The notes: a model not told the origin generated them from the letters alone. A stretch of DNA of 64,000 nt from Saprospiraceae bacterium (GCA_028285085.1 JANQQI010000126.1:1-64000); one strand, 5' to 3'. Counted from the first letter of the stretch, positions 8,556 to 18,393 are shown. Made by a program: numbers and translations.

Positions 8556-11500
8556 ACCATGGTATAGCATCAGCAGCGGCATGCCGCAGATCAGTCCCGA
8601 GCGCAAAGCACGGTTGGATGCTTTTGCCCCTTATGTGGCGGTGCTTCCCTGGTTCAGTTCCGATCTATTACAGAAGCTATTTGTCAATGTCTTTGTACCC
8701 GAGAGCGGCTTAGTCCTCGACGATCCCGCCGAGGCGCATAAGATCCGAGCGATCACCTGCGCTGATTTCATGCAATCCCCTCGGGTGGAACGCATTGGCT
8801 TCAACGTTTATGATTTCCTCCCGGAGATCCGCGATGCGCTGCGGCAGGTTGTCCTCCAAGCTCAATGGCAGGACCGACGACAGCGTATTGGTCAGTTTAT
8901 GCTGGCTTATGCACAAGATTGCACGGAACATATTCTGAGCCCAAAGTACCGTGAGGTGCTCAACATTGAAGGCAATATTATTGTCAATCCTGCGCGCGCA
9001 GCTAGTCACATCACCCAATATCTCGCGAATCAGCTCAATCGAGTAGCGAGCTATCGAACGCAGGACCAGACCGTCGAATACTATCTCGATATTCTCGATC
9101 ACGGGGCGCGCGGCACCGGCTACGATGAAATCCTCGATTTGATGGATGGCTATCAAAAGCACCAACAACAAATCCCTAATGCTTGGGAAAAGGTTGAAGC
9201 CAGAAACGAAAAACGAGGGGAAACCGTGCGTATCCAACTTCCGGGCTCAGTGCGCGCACAAATTGTGCAAGAGATCAAAGCGCGGCGGGAGAGACGACGT
9301 CTGCATGCCCTGATAATTGGGATTAATGAGTATGATCCAGAAAATTTATCTCCACTCTATTCAGCGCGAGAAGACGCTCAAAAAATGTCGTCTTTTTTAA
9401 ATAGTCAACTTGTACGTTGTTCAGTGACTGTATTGGCGAATACCGTCGAGCAGCAATTTCGTATCAAGTTTCAGGAGCTGATCAATGAGATGCAGCCGGA
9501 AGATACCTTGCTATTCTATTTTGCCGGCTACGGTGGAACAACTGATTATGTGGTATCCCAATCAGATGCATTTAAAGAAAAACACATTTATTTCAAAGAT
9601 AGCCAGGGGCGACTAGAATTATCGCAAAATGGTCTGGCGCCTTTTATCAAACATATGCCCCCACGCAGTCAACTGATCCTCATTATTGATGCGGGTTTTG
9701 AAGAGACAGTGCGCGGGCAGCAATTTCAACAGCAGCAACAAATAAAACCAGGTGCACCTTTCAATATCTTAGAATTACGGTCACGTGGTTCAAACTGGTC
9801 AGAAGCCGATGATCTTTACGCACCAGTAGCTAATGTCCAAAACAGGGAGGCAGCAAGCGAAGACTTTCCCGAAGGCTTTCGCATGATCACCATTACAGCC
9901 GCAAGGTCAAATCGAGATGCATTTGAAAATGCCGAAGGGGGGCTATTTACTCAGGCGCTCATATCAAGTTGGAAGCAATTTCAGCAGCCCTTTACGATAA
10001 ATGAATTATTAAAGCAGATCGAAACGGAAATAGATTGGCCTCAGAGTACACCATTGCTATCAGGTAGTAATACATCTATTGGTGACCAGTATTTCTTGTC
10101 GAGTTTTCAAGAATTTCCGGTGCAAAAACGTATCGCGCAGGTTCGTCGAGGGGAAACAACCGAGCTGGATTTATCTGGCCTGGCGTTAAGCCGTATTCCA
10201 TTGGAGGTATTCGAATTAGCATCGCTCACCCGCTTAAATCTCAGCGGTAATCCACTATCGCAACTCGATATACCAGCTGGTGCCTTGCCTCGACTCGAAA
10301 GTTTGAACCTCAATGGTTGTCAATTTAGAGCCGTTGACCTTTTCTTTGAGCCCGAGCGCTTCCCAGCCTTGAAGGTGTTATCTCTGGATAACAACCAAAT
10401 CCGCTTTATTGATCCAGCATGGTTCCAGCACGGAGCGCGGGGCATACGCTTAAGTTTTCACGGTAATCCTATCCAAAACGTAAGTGAATCCCTACTCGGA
10501 GCGGACTACATTCGCTTCCAACAGTATTTTGAAAACCTGGCCAGCCGGGCTACTGAGTCAGCATCGCTCACCGTGCTTTGGTTAGATATGGATGGCGTGT
10601 CCAGTGATCCTTTTGCTCCTGTTCCAGCCAGCTTGGAAAACTCAGAGCGTATTAATTTTCAACAGCTTGATGTTAGAAACAATTCTGAGTTATTTGAAGC
10701 GCTTTATCATTATCACGAGCAGACGGTCATTTTACACATTATTAATTTTGAGAAACTTGGTAATGACCTTGAGGTTAGAAAAGACTTTTTTGAAACACTA
10801 CGTATAGCGCTCACCCCAAAGCAAATCCCTCTGATTATTTTAGAAGCGGACCTGCCCTTGGCCGAGCGCTTCGAACCAGACATTGATTATCCAAATGTTC
10901 TGTTTGATGCTGGTTTCCCGGCCTGTCTCTTTCGATTAGAAAAAGGTGGCGCCGAGGTAGAGCAAGTCTTTATGGACGGCTTTTATCGTTTTCTCCAAAG
11001 AGGCGAAAGCTTACAGGCCGCTTTTGAACAAGCGGAAGCACAGGCGCAAATCACCAAAGTCCCTCAACCATTTGACTATACTCTAGCGCATCGGGAGAAA
11101 GAGGTAGCGGAATGGCGTTTGGAAATAGAGGAAGTTTCTGAAGCCACGGAAGCCGCACAGGATGAATCGACTAGCTCCGGGAAATTGTATGCGCTCCTTG
11201 TAGGAATTAATGAATATGTGGGTACAAAAGAGCGATTACGGGGTTGTGTAAACGATGTCGAACAGTTTAGATCGACTTTAGACATTAATAGATCGCTTTT
11301 TCAAGAACTTGAATACCGCCTGCTGCTCAATGAACAAGCGACCTACGAAAATGTCCGATCTACTTTTCAATCCTTTCTTGGTCAAGCAGAATCAGATGAT
11401 ACGGTCTTATTTTACTTTACCGGATTTGGTACCAGAATTAAGACGAACTTGAGTCTTGAGGGTGAAGCTGGAAACAATCCAAACGCCTTAGTGCTTTTCG

Positions 11501-13632
11501 ATAGTCGTGCCATTCAACGGCACTTATTTGGGATTGAGCTACAACTCTGGGCTAAAAAACTCAATACGCAACAACCTTTCATTTCAATTATTGATACTAG
11601 CTTTTCGGGAGATCCTCTACTCATGGGTACCCGCATGGATGCCGATGAGTATACGATCAAATACTTGCCATCCGTCTCCGAAGAGCGCAGTCCAGAAGAA
11701 GAACTTGCACAAATTAACTCCAGAGATTTTACAGCGCCTCGTACTGTTTCGGTGCTTTCGCAAAGTTCTATGCAAGCCGGTTTGGAAATACTTACCGATA
11801 ATAAGTGGCAAGGCGTATTCTCAACGGCTCTCAACAACCAACTTCAATTAAACCCACAAATAAATTGGGCTGAGATAAGGCCAAAGATCAGAACTGAGAT
11901 CGAGAAATTGGGGCTTTCAGCACGGCCTAGGTTTCATTTCTCAGATGAGGAGGATTTAAAGCGTCCAGTATTTAACCTGCCGCCTTCAGAGTCATCTGAA
12001 CAAGATACTCCCTCTATCTCCTGGCCCGCCCCCAGTATCTACATCAATGATCTCGATGGCCTCAACGCCCCCAACACGCGTCAAGCTATGGCCGTGATCT
12101 TTGATGATGATCTAAATCGCTATTGCACCGACGAACGAGAAGGCGCCACTTACTGGCTCAATATTTTTAACCACTGCGCCTACTTCAGCCAACCGGATGA
12201 TCCTTTCCGGCCACTCGGCCGGCCCATCGATCTGGCAACGGCTTCGGAGGAAATGGTGCGTCAGCAGTTTTATACCTTTATCAACGCCTTCCGGCTGCGC
12301 TACGCCCGGCCGAGCAATCGCAAAGCCAAAAACTTGGTGCAAGTCGAGTTGAAGCTGCCCCACGAAAAAGATTGGATCACTAGCCAGGACGGGCATGTGT
12401 TTAGAATCAGCGATCCGTCCATCGATCGGATGAGCTTTCGCTTCCGGGTGCGTAATATCTCCGAGCAACCGATCTTTGTCGGACTACTCACGATTTACTC
12501 CGATGGCGGCATCACCGCCAGACCTTTCAATGATCAATGCAAAGCACTCGCTCCCGGTGAAACGGCAGAAGTCTACGATCACCTCAAGAAGAATCCCTAT
12601 ATCAAGATCAATGATTATAATTTCGAGTTCCACTGGCCGGAGGAATTCTTTACCTATAAAATTCTGATCAGTGAGGCGACATTTGATCCTAAATACTATG
12701 CGCAGCAACCGCCCTGGCGGGCTTGGCCTAATTTCGAGCAGCAGCGCGAGGAGGGCATGATGGTTGCTCCTCCGGCATTCCACGCGCAGCAATTCCACAT
12801 GTCGATTACTAATCCACGCGCTGATGAATATGACCTTAATCAACTAAACAAACTACCTGAGCCCGAAATCCGAGGCCCAATTCTAGCTCAATTGCATCGC
12901 CGATATTTGCAATTCAGCGAGCTCAACGAACAAGCTTACGAACGCTACCTAGATCGCCTCGATGACTTAGACTACCAACGTTTCCAGCGTCGCTTCGAGG
13001 CCATTACTGCACGGCAGCCGAAAACGCCACGCTATTTATTGATCGGAAAAGAAGCGTTTATTCAGCACGATAATTTCTTTGACACGCTCTTCCATTTGCA
13101 CCGTCAGGAAATGGCCATCCTGCCAAGTCTGGATCTCGCATCAGAGTTAAATGCTAAAGCGATTCCACAAGGGGTGCGATACCTCATTATTTACGAAATT
13201 CCTGACCTGATGCTGGAGCAATTCCAAGGGGGAGCCCAGATCAAGATATCGGTCAATACTGTACAAAATGCTTTAAATAATTACATTAGAATTCTGGAAT
13301 CCACCTATACTGAACTCATCGATCGCTTACCCAATCACGGGCTGGTATTTATTGGTCAGGACTACCTCAATTGGCGTCAAGTGGTCGAGGCTCTTAATCT
13401 TCCGAACAAAAAACAGCTTCTGCAAATTCTGGAAAAAAATCAGGATTTAGCTAACACTTACGTTGATCAACTGAATAATGTATTATGGGAATTAAGTCAA
13501 CGTTTTGAGCGGGTCCAATTTATTGATCTACGAAAAACCAGCCAAGCCGATGATTGGAAGACGCCTTGGGAACCAGCGCCCGAATATTGCGAAAAGCTGG
13601 CTGAGCTGATTGCACGAGCATTGATCGCCTGA
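8548..13632 (+). CDS. Giant pseudoenzyme: two dead caspase domains, LRR, CHAT-like and dead SGNH domain
   Basis: 1694 residues, no signal peptide or membrane segment. Residues 1-250: helical N-terminal region resembling those attached to MoxR/vWA or formylglycine-enzyme-like conflict proteins. Residues ~251-520: caspase fold (LHALIIGINEY), but the catalytic His is Tyr328 (YFAGYGG) and the Cys position is Gly383 (IDAGFEE). Residues ~536-640: about four leucine-rich repeats (LTRLNLSGNPLSQL, LKVLSLDNNQI). Residues ~660-850: CHAT-like remnant. Residues ~879-1150: second caspase fold (LYALLVGINEY) with Phe960 for His (YFTGFGT) and Ser1018 for Cys (DTSFSGD). Residues ~1163-1380: YINDLDG module shared with the 644-3595 protein. 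Residues ~1493-1694: SGNH fold lacking its nucleophile (GKEA at 1500-1503 instead of GDSW), its Asn (IPD) and its DxxH. It is probably a sensor or scaffold, the third component of the MoxR-vWA module. Confidence 0.82.
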   Translation: MSKPWYSISSGMPQISPERKARLDAFAPYVAVLPWFSSDLLQKLFVNVFVPESGLVLDDPAEAHKIRAITCADFMQSPRVERIGFNVYDFLPEIRDALRQVVLQAQWQDRRQRIGQFMLAYAQDCTEHILSPKYREVLNIEGNIIVNPARAASHITQYLANQLNRVASYRTQDQTVEYYLDILDHGARGTGYDEILDLMDGYQKHQQQIPNAWEKVEARNEKRGETVRIQLPGSVRAQIVQEIKARRERRRLHALIIGINEYDPENLSPLYSAREDAQKMSSFLNSQLVRCSVTVLANTVEQQFRIKFQELINEMQPEDTLLFYFAGYGGTTDYVVSQSDAFKEKHIYFKDSQGRLELSQNGLAPFIKHMPPRSQLILIIDAGFEETVRGQQFQQQQQIKPGAPFNILELRSRGSNWSEADDLYAPVANVQNREAASEDFPEGFRMITITAARSNRDAFENAEGGLFTQALISSWKQFQQPFTINELLKQIETEIDWPQSTPLLSGSNTSIGDQYFLSSFQEFPVQKRIAQVRRGETTELDLSGLALSRIPLEVFELASLTRLNLSGNPLSQLDIPAGALPRLESLNLNGCQFRAVDLFFEPERFPALKVLSLDNNQIRFIDPAWFQHGARGIRLSFHGNPIQNVSESLLGADYIRFQQYFENLASRATESASLTVLWLDMDGVSSDPFAPVPASLENSERINFQQLDVRNNSELFEALYHYHEQTVILHIINFEKLGNDLEVRKDFFETLRIALTPKQIPLIILEADLPLAERFEPDIDYPNVLFDAGFPACLFRLEKGGAEVEQVFMDGFYRFLQRGESLQAAFEQAEAQAQITKVPQPFDYTLAHREKEVAEWRLEIEEVSEATEAAQDESTSSGKLYALLVGINEYVGTKERLRGCVNDVEQFRSTLDINRSLFQELEYRLLLNEQATYENVRSTFQSFLGQAESDDTVLFYFTGFGTRIKTNLSLEGEAGNNPNALVLFDSRAIQRHLFGIELQLWAKKLNTQQPFISIIDTSFSGDPLLMGTRMDADEYTIKYLPSVSEERSPEEELAQINSRDFTAPRTVSVLSQSSMQAGLEILTDNKWQGVFSTALNNQLQLNPQINWAEIRPKIRTEIEKLGLSARPRFHFSDEEDLKRPVFNLPPSESSEQDTPSISWPAPSIYINDLDGLNAPNTRQAMAVIFDDDLNRYCTDEREGATYWLNIFNHCAYFSQPDDPFRPLGRPIDLATASEEMVRQQFYTFINAFRLRYARPSNRKAKNLVQVELKLPHEKDWITSQDGHVFRISDPSIDRMSFRFRVRNISEQPIFVGLLTIYSDGGITARPFNDQCKALAPGETAEVYDHLKKNPYIKINDYNFEFHWPEEFFTYKILISEATFDPKYYAQQPPWRAWPNFEQQREEGMMVAPPAFHAQQFHMSITNPRADEYDLNQLNKLPEPEIRGPILAQLHRRYLQFSELNEQAYERYLDRLDDLDYQRFQRRFEAITARQPKTPRYLLIGKEAFIQHDNFFDTLFHLHRQEMAILPSLDLASELNAKAIPQGVRYLIIYEIPDLMLEQFQGGAQIKISVNTVQNALNNYIRILESTYTELIDRLPNHGLVFIGQDYLNWRQVVEALNLPNKKQLLQILEKNQDLANTYVDQLNNVLWELSQRFERVQFIDLRKTSQADDWKTPWEPAPEYCEKLAELIARALIA

Positions 13633-13662
13633 TAAAACACTGGCTCTACCTTCATGTGGTAC

Positions 13663-13686
13663 TGATGATGGCATAAAACATCATCA
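13663..13686 (+). other. Perfect 8-bp inverted repeat between operon genes
   Basis: TGATGATG, 8-base loop, CATCATCA in the 67-base gap before the last island gene. It is A-rich afterwards without a T tract, so not a classical terminator. It could be an mRNA stability hairpin or processing site that separates expression of the membrane CHAT gene from the others. Confidence 0.4.
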
Positions 13687-13699
13687 AAAATATAAGCCT

Positions 13700-16396
13700 A
13701 TGCCTTTAATCTACTCCTCTTTTTCCAACAATCTCCAGCGAGAGCTACACGGCTTGCTCGGAGAATTTACCGAATTGCTGAGTTATCTCAACAGTAAAGA
13801 CATCAAAAAGCGAGTAGATTTCCAGGCGTCCTACGGCCAGCCCGTCCCCAAGCTAACCTCGGATTTAATTAAACATCAGCAGGACTTACGCTTATTTCAT
13901 TTCAGTGGGCATTCGTCTCAGGATGGCTTAGATTTTCCCGAAGAAGATTTTGCGAGCGAACATTTTAGCTCATTTTTCGAAGCCCTCAATACGGATGACA
14001 ATCAACTCGAATGTGTGTTGCTCAATGGTTGCTCGAATGCTACTTTGGTGAAGCAATTGCGTAATGTTCCCGTAGTGATTGGTTCTCGTTCACCGATTTC
14101 AAATGCGGACGCCATTAAATTTACGGGTGATTTTTTCCGGGCATTGGTCGGAGGTAAACAATCTTACGCGGCAGCCTTCAAGCAAGCCTACGAAGCATTG
14201 CCCAATGCCGAAGGGCAAGTGATTCAAGTCCGGGGCGGCGGCCCGGTAGCTGCTTTGGAAAAGCCACTCAACGATTACTTCATGGTGATCAATGAGAAGG
14301 AGATCGCCGAGCGTGGTTTTCCTTTTAAAAAGCCACCTGTGAGTCCGGCTGTAAAGTGGTTGATGGTATTGGTCTTTTTGATTGCCGGTGGCTTGGGCAG
14401 CTGGTGGTATCTCAATCTGGATAACTTCAAGGATGAAAGTCGAGGTTATCGCTGTCCAAACTGGCAGGATCCCGAAAAGTGTAACATCCTCGTTGCCGAT
14501 TTTAATAAACCGGATGCGAATACCTTTATTTCAGAAGGCATTAATGGTAATCTCACCTTAAATCGATATTTGGAAGCCTACTATGCTTTATCCTTCAAAG
14601 AATTAATTCCAAACAATGAGATTCATTTTTCACAACTGCCAGATAATTGTGACTTTGAATATATTCTAACCGGTGATGTCCGGCAAGATGAATCCGAAAT
14701 TGCGATTGAATTAATTCCAAACGTTCAAGATAATCCGCAACGTGAAAAATACTTAATCAGTAGTCTTTTCGATTTTAAAGATTCCATTTTGAGTATAAGA
14801 GATATTTATCAGGATCAGTTTATCATCAATCAAATTTGTGTGGCTTGTGCGAAAAAAAATAATCAACTCGTACCATTAGCTGAATCCCAAATTCGGCAAT
14901 TGAAAGATCAGCCCGGCGCCGAAGTGGCCTACCAGGAATTAAACGAGCAAATGGCTGTTATCTATTTAGATCAAACTGATACAGTTGGGGCTATCCGCTC
15001 ACTCAATCGGGTCGCCAAGGCCAAGAATAACACGCGCGCCCTCGTTGCCCTCGAACAACAAAGCCAATTGCAGCTCGCCACGCTACAGTACACGGCCGCT
15101 TATCAGACCCAAAGTATCTACCTTCAAAAACTCCAACCGTTGCTTCGTGAAGCGCAGTCTTCGGATCCCGAATTATTACAAGGATACAAAAAGGCAGATT
15201 ATCAGCTGCGACTACAGCGGGCGAATATTGTGCTCAATCAACCAGATCAACTTGCTTACGCTAACGAGCAAGCCCTGCAGGATTTTGAATATTTACGCAA
15301 AATACGCGGCGCTGATTTTTTCAACAACGAAATTCAAACGCTGCGCCTGCGCTTGAATCGCAATAATTTAGAGCCTGTCGCGCCTCCCTCAGATCCACCC
15401 GCTATTCTAAAAATTTTAGATCGGCGTAATGGTCAAGTTCTGGCCAACGCTAGTCTTATCTATAACAACCAACGATTTTATTCTAATCGCGAAGGCATAA
15501 TTAAAATCCCTTGCTCAAATGATGAATGCCTCGGCCAACAAATCGAAATCGTCAGGGAAGGATATCAAGCCTTTCCGACCAGGATCAGACGGCGCAGTAA
15601 TGGGATGCGCATTCAAATGGAAGCAAATGCACGCACCGTAGAAACCATTCAAGTACTCGGACAGGTTGTTGATGCGAACAACAAACCCATTTCAGGTGTC
15701 CTTGTTGCGCTTGGCCAAGAACAAGCCGAGACGAACCGGAATGGAAGATTCAGCCTTGGATCATTCCCTAAAAACGACCTTCCGGGCGATGTATTGTATT
15801 TTAATAAATCGGGCTTTATCTCCGAAAATATGCCTTTGGAGCAATTCTTAGTGAATTCAGAGATCATGCTTCGCGCTCAGCCCCCAGCCCAAAAAGACTA
15901 TACCATTTATGGCTCCGTTCAGGATTGTGACTTCGAAAACACCACGCTTAATTCTATTCTGATCAACGGGGAAAGGGTCCGTATTCTGCGAGGGAGTCTC
16001 TACAAGCATCCTATTAAGGGGTTCCCCGGAGAAAAGGTAACCATAGAAGTACCGGGCAACCGGCAGTTGTCGAATAGAAATAATGCCAGCTTTGAACTCG
16101 GAGAAGAGGACCGCATTCAAAAAAATCTGGTACTCAAAGAAAAATCCACGAAATCGTATCAAGTCCAAGGCATCTTACGTCGAGACGGAAAGCCTATTCC
16201 AGGTATGACAGTTATCTTAGAAGGATCAAACATTGGTGCGTCGACCGACCTTGATGGCCGTTTCAAGTTGCAGGTCACAGGACAATTATGTCAAAAATTA
16301 GCCATCAATCCTGGTCGGGGCTTATCAAACTTCGTTGAACTACGGCGATATCAAATTAATGAAGAAAACGTAATGCTGATAAAAGTAGATTATTAA
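13700..16396 (+). CDS. CHAT protease with one membrane span, TPR-like region and carboxypeptidase-regulatory-like repeats
   Basis: 898 residues. Residues 1-190 are a CHAT protease domain with both catalytic residues: His71 in LFHFSGHSS and Cys111 in VLLNGCSNATLV, followed by VVIGSRSPI. A single strongly hydrophobic segment lies at about 217-238 (WLMVLVFLIAGGLGSWWYL), preceded by basic residues, which places the protease in the cytoplasm and the rest in the periplasm. Residues ~380-560 are helical and TPR-like. After residue ~575 come beta-rich repeats of the carboxypeptidase-regulatory type (for example VLGQVVDANNKPISGV and VQGILRRDGKPIPGM, each followed by TNRNGRF or TDLDGRF). The 67-base spacing and same strand put it in the island. 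It may sense the envelope and signal inward, or be the membrane anchor for the gasdermin-activating machinery. Confidence 0.82.
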   Translation: MPLIYSSFSNNLQRELHGLLGEFTELLSYLNSKDIKKRVDFQASYGQPVPKLTSDLIKHQQDLRLFHFSGHSSQDGLDFPEEDFASEHFSSFFEALNTDDNQLECVLLNGCSNATLVKQLRNVPVVIGSRSPISNADAIKFTGDFFRALVGGKQSYAAAFKQAYEALPNAEGQVIQVRGGGPVAALEKPLNDYFMVINEKEIAERGFPFKKPPVSPAVKWLMVLVFLIAGGLGSWWYLNLDNFKDESRGYRCPNWQDPEKCNILVADFNKPDANTFISEGINGNLTLNRYLEAYYALSFKELIPNNEIHFSQLPDNCDFEYILTGDVRQDESEIAIELIPNVQDNPQREKYLISSLFDFKDSILSIRDIYQDQFIINQICVACAKKNNQLVPLAESQIRQLKDQPGAEVAYQELNEQMAVIYLDQTDTVGAIRSLNRVAKAKNNTRALVALEQQSQLQLATLQYTAAYQTQSIYLQKLQPLLREAQSSDPELLQGYKKADYQLRLQRANIVLNQPDQLAYANEQALQDFEYLRKIRGADFFNNEIQTLRLRLNRNNLEPVAPPSDPPAILKILDRRNGQVLANASLIYNNQRFYSNREGIIKIPCSNDECLGQQIEIVREGYQAFPTRIRRRSNGMRIQMEANARTVETIQVLGQVVDANNKPISGVLVALGQEQAETNRNGRFSLGSFPKNDLPGDVLYFNKSGFISENMPLEQFLVNSEIMLRAQPPAQKDYTIYGSVQDCDFENTTLNSILINGERVRILRGSLYKHPIKGFPGEKVTIEVPGNRQLSNRNNASFELGEEDRIQKNLVLKEKSTKSYQVQGILRRDGKPIPGMTVILEGSNIGASTDLDGRFKLQVTGQLCQKLAINPGRGLSNFVELRRYQINEENVMLIKVDY

Positions 16397-17055
16397 AATG
16401 GTTTATTTAGCCACTTGTTTTTTATTTTCAAAAAAGTCGCCTGATTGCTGAACAATTCATTGCCCATCACGATTCTTTATTATATCTTGCATTATAGTTA
16501 AACAATAAATTGAAAGCTAGAAAATCACTACTCCTACCATAATTCAAAAAACAAGCTGTATTTATTTACTGGCTACCGCTCTTATTAAATAGTTACAATA
16601 ATCATTTTTTGAATATTGTAATTATCTCCTTTATAAAACAGGTTGTACTCAACCTTCTCCTTGCTTATGCCTAAGTGTTATTCATCTTTGACAATCATCA
16701 AAGGTGGTACTATACGTTTGTATATCTGAATAATTGAGTCGTCATCAATTTTTCCAGAAATCCTATACTTTAAACTAAAGGCATTAACATTTAATTTTCA
16801 GAATACGATTATAAAACACAAAACTCAATAAAGGATGAAAAAACATTAACGTAATTCTCAAGTTGTTTTCTGCATAAAAATCAAAACAACTACTCTTTTT
16901 CACGTCATAAATCGTGATTCAAAAACTAAAATGTTTTTTTAATCTGATCTGTGATTTGAATTAATATTTCATTTTTTTCATTCATCATTTTTGGTCTTAT
17001 GTCTTGCCAGCATTTGGCCCTGGATTAGTATTTATTTCACTCTAAATATTTGATT
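16397..17055. other. AT-rich intergenic region with conserved leader of the tandem family
   Basis: About 660 bases between the island and the first tandem paralogue, strongly AT-rich and without a convincing ORF or hairpin terminator after the island. Two blocks recur upstream of other paralogues: a CCTAAGTGT box near 16671 (again near 18699) and a CTCTAAATATT block immediately before the start codon (again at about 20879). These make the region the promoter and leader of the first paralogue. Confidence 0.5.
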
Positions 17056-18393
17056 ATGAAAAACTATTTAATCTTATTTTCTTTATTGTTTGTTGGCCTA
17101 ATGGGGGCATCCGAAGTTTATGCTTGTGGTGGCAGTGCCAGTATCACCGGACCAAACGGGCGTTGCGCGGTTCCGGCAAATACGCCTACCGTTTATACTG
17201 GAACACACACTTTCTCTTCCAGTGGATGTACTTACTACGAATGGGAAATTGAAGGCGGTACCATCACTGGTCCAAGTGGCGTCAGCGTCACCGATGGAAA
17301 ATTGTGTATTACCGAAAATGTAGCTTGCTTCCCAGATCTGGATCTGAGTTGCGATGTGGCAGATATTGATGTCGCGGTAGCTAGCGGCAATGGAGCCAGC
17401 GTAACCGTAACCTGGCAGCCTGGGGTGGTTGGAAAATTAAAACTCAAGGCGAAAGAAAAAGGAACCATTACTTTGAGTGCAGATACAGAGATTACCAACG
17501 ATATTTCCTTGCCGACACCAACCTCCATTTCTTTTTCAGCAACAGGAAATACCAGCGGTACTTTTACCGCTAATTTACCATTAGCACTTTGCCCCGGTCA
17601 AACCGTTCGCTGGACAGTCAACGGTAGTTTTGCCGGTACCGGAAACCCACGTAACCTAAGCGTTGGTTTGTGTAGTACTGCTACGGTATGCGCTACTGTA
17701 ACTCAAAATGTGGGGGGCACAACGCTTAGCTCGGGACAGGCCTGTCGCAGCTTCACCGGTGGTACTTTAATTGCCTCCGTAGTGGGACAGCTGAATGCAC
17801 CTCTGAATGGTTTTAATGATTATTTCCTGAATTCAAATCAACCAATTAGCACCATTAGCTGGTCTGTTTCTCCTCCATCCGCAGCCAATTTCATTGGCCC
17901 AACTAACGAACAAGGCGTGCTGCTTACCTTTACTCAGGAAGGCTTTGTGAGTGTGTGTGCTACGGGTACCACTGAATGTGGCAATAGCTTCTCGCGCTGT
18001 ATCACCGTAAATGTCGACCGTAACGGACCACTCAATGTTCGCCCGGATGAGGAAATCGTTGCTGAGACGGATCGAGAAAATATCGAAGTATCAGAAGAAA
18101 TAATAACGCCTGATTTTAAATTGCCGGAAGCGGAATCGAATCAAAGTGACGAGCAAGCCTTTGCCGTATTCCCAACGCTAGCAAGTCAAGGGCAAGAAAT
18201 TACGGTACAATTGCCCGAGTTAAATGACGCGGCCTTTATCATTATTTCTGATATGCAGGGCCGTAGAATTAGCCAAATTCAAGTCACTGATAGTGCTGCG
18301 AGTATTAATACCAGCGATCTGCCCACTGGCGTTTTCATTCTCACTGCTTATTCCGGTCAATGGATGGAATCGACCAAGTTTGTAATCAACTAA
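17056..18393 (+). CDS. Secreted T9SS-dependent PKD-like protein, tandem paralogue 1
   Basis: 445 residues from the ATG at 17056; a TTG two codons earlier is also in frame, but ATG gives the same signal peptide start as the paralogues (MKNYLILF...VYA). After the signal peptide come about 320 residues of beta-rich, cysteine-containing, PKD/Ig-like sequence with TGPNGRCAVP near the start, YYEWEIEGGTITGP, then a second similar half. The last ~80 residues are a type A sorting domain of the type IX secretion system (FAVFPTLASQGQEITVQ ... DLPTGVFILTAYSGQ), which directs export across the outer membrane and attachment to the surface. Four copies of the gene stand in tandem up to 24136. Function unknown; surface adhesin or matrix protein is a guess. 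Confidence 0.8.
   Translation: MKNYLILFSLLFVGLMGASEVYACGGSASITGPNGRCAVPANTPTVYTGTHTFSSSGCTYYEWEIEGGTITGPSGVSVTDGKLCITENVACFPDLDLSCDVADIDVAVASGNGASVTVTWQPGVVGKLKLKAKEKGTITLSADTEITNDISLPTPTSISFSATGNTSGTFTANLPLALCPGQTVRWTVNGSFAGTGNPRNLSVGLCSTATVCATVTQNVGGTTLSSGQACRSFTGGTLIASVVGQLNAPLNGFNDYFLNSNQPISTISWSVSPPSAANFIGPTNEQGVLLTFTQEGFVSVCATGTTECGNSFSRCITVNVDRNGPLNVRPDEEIVAETDRENIEVSEEIITPDFKLPEAESNQSDEQAFAVFPTLASQGQEITVQLPELNDAAFIIISDMQGRRISQIQVTDSAASINTSDLPTGVFILTAYSGQWMESTKFVIN

Noticed and set aside
8710-9237. Long antisense frame inside the giant pseudoenzyme gene
   Set aside because: The sense frame has clear domain continuity; the antisense frame is a shadow arising from codon bias.
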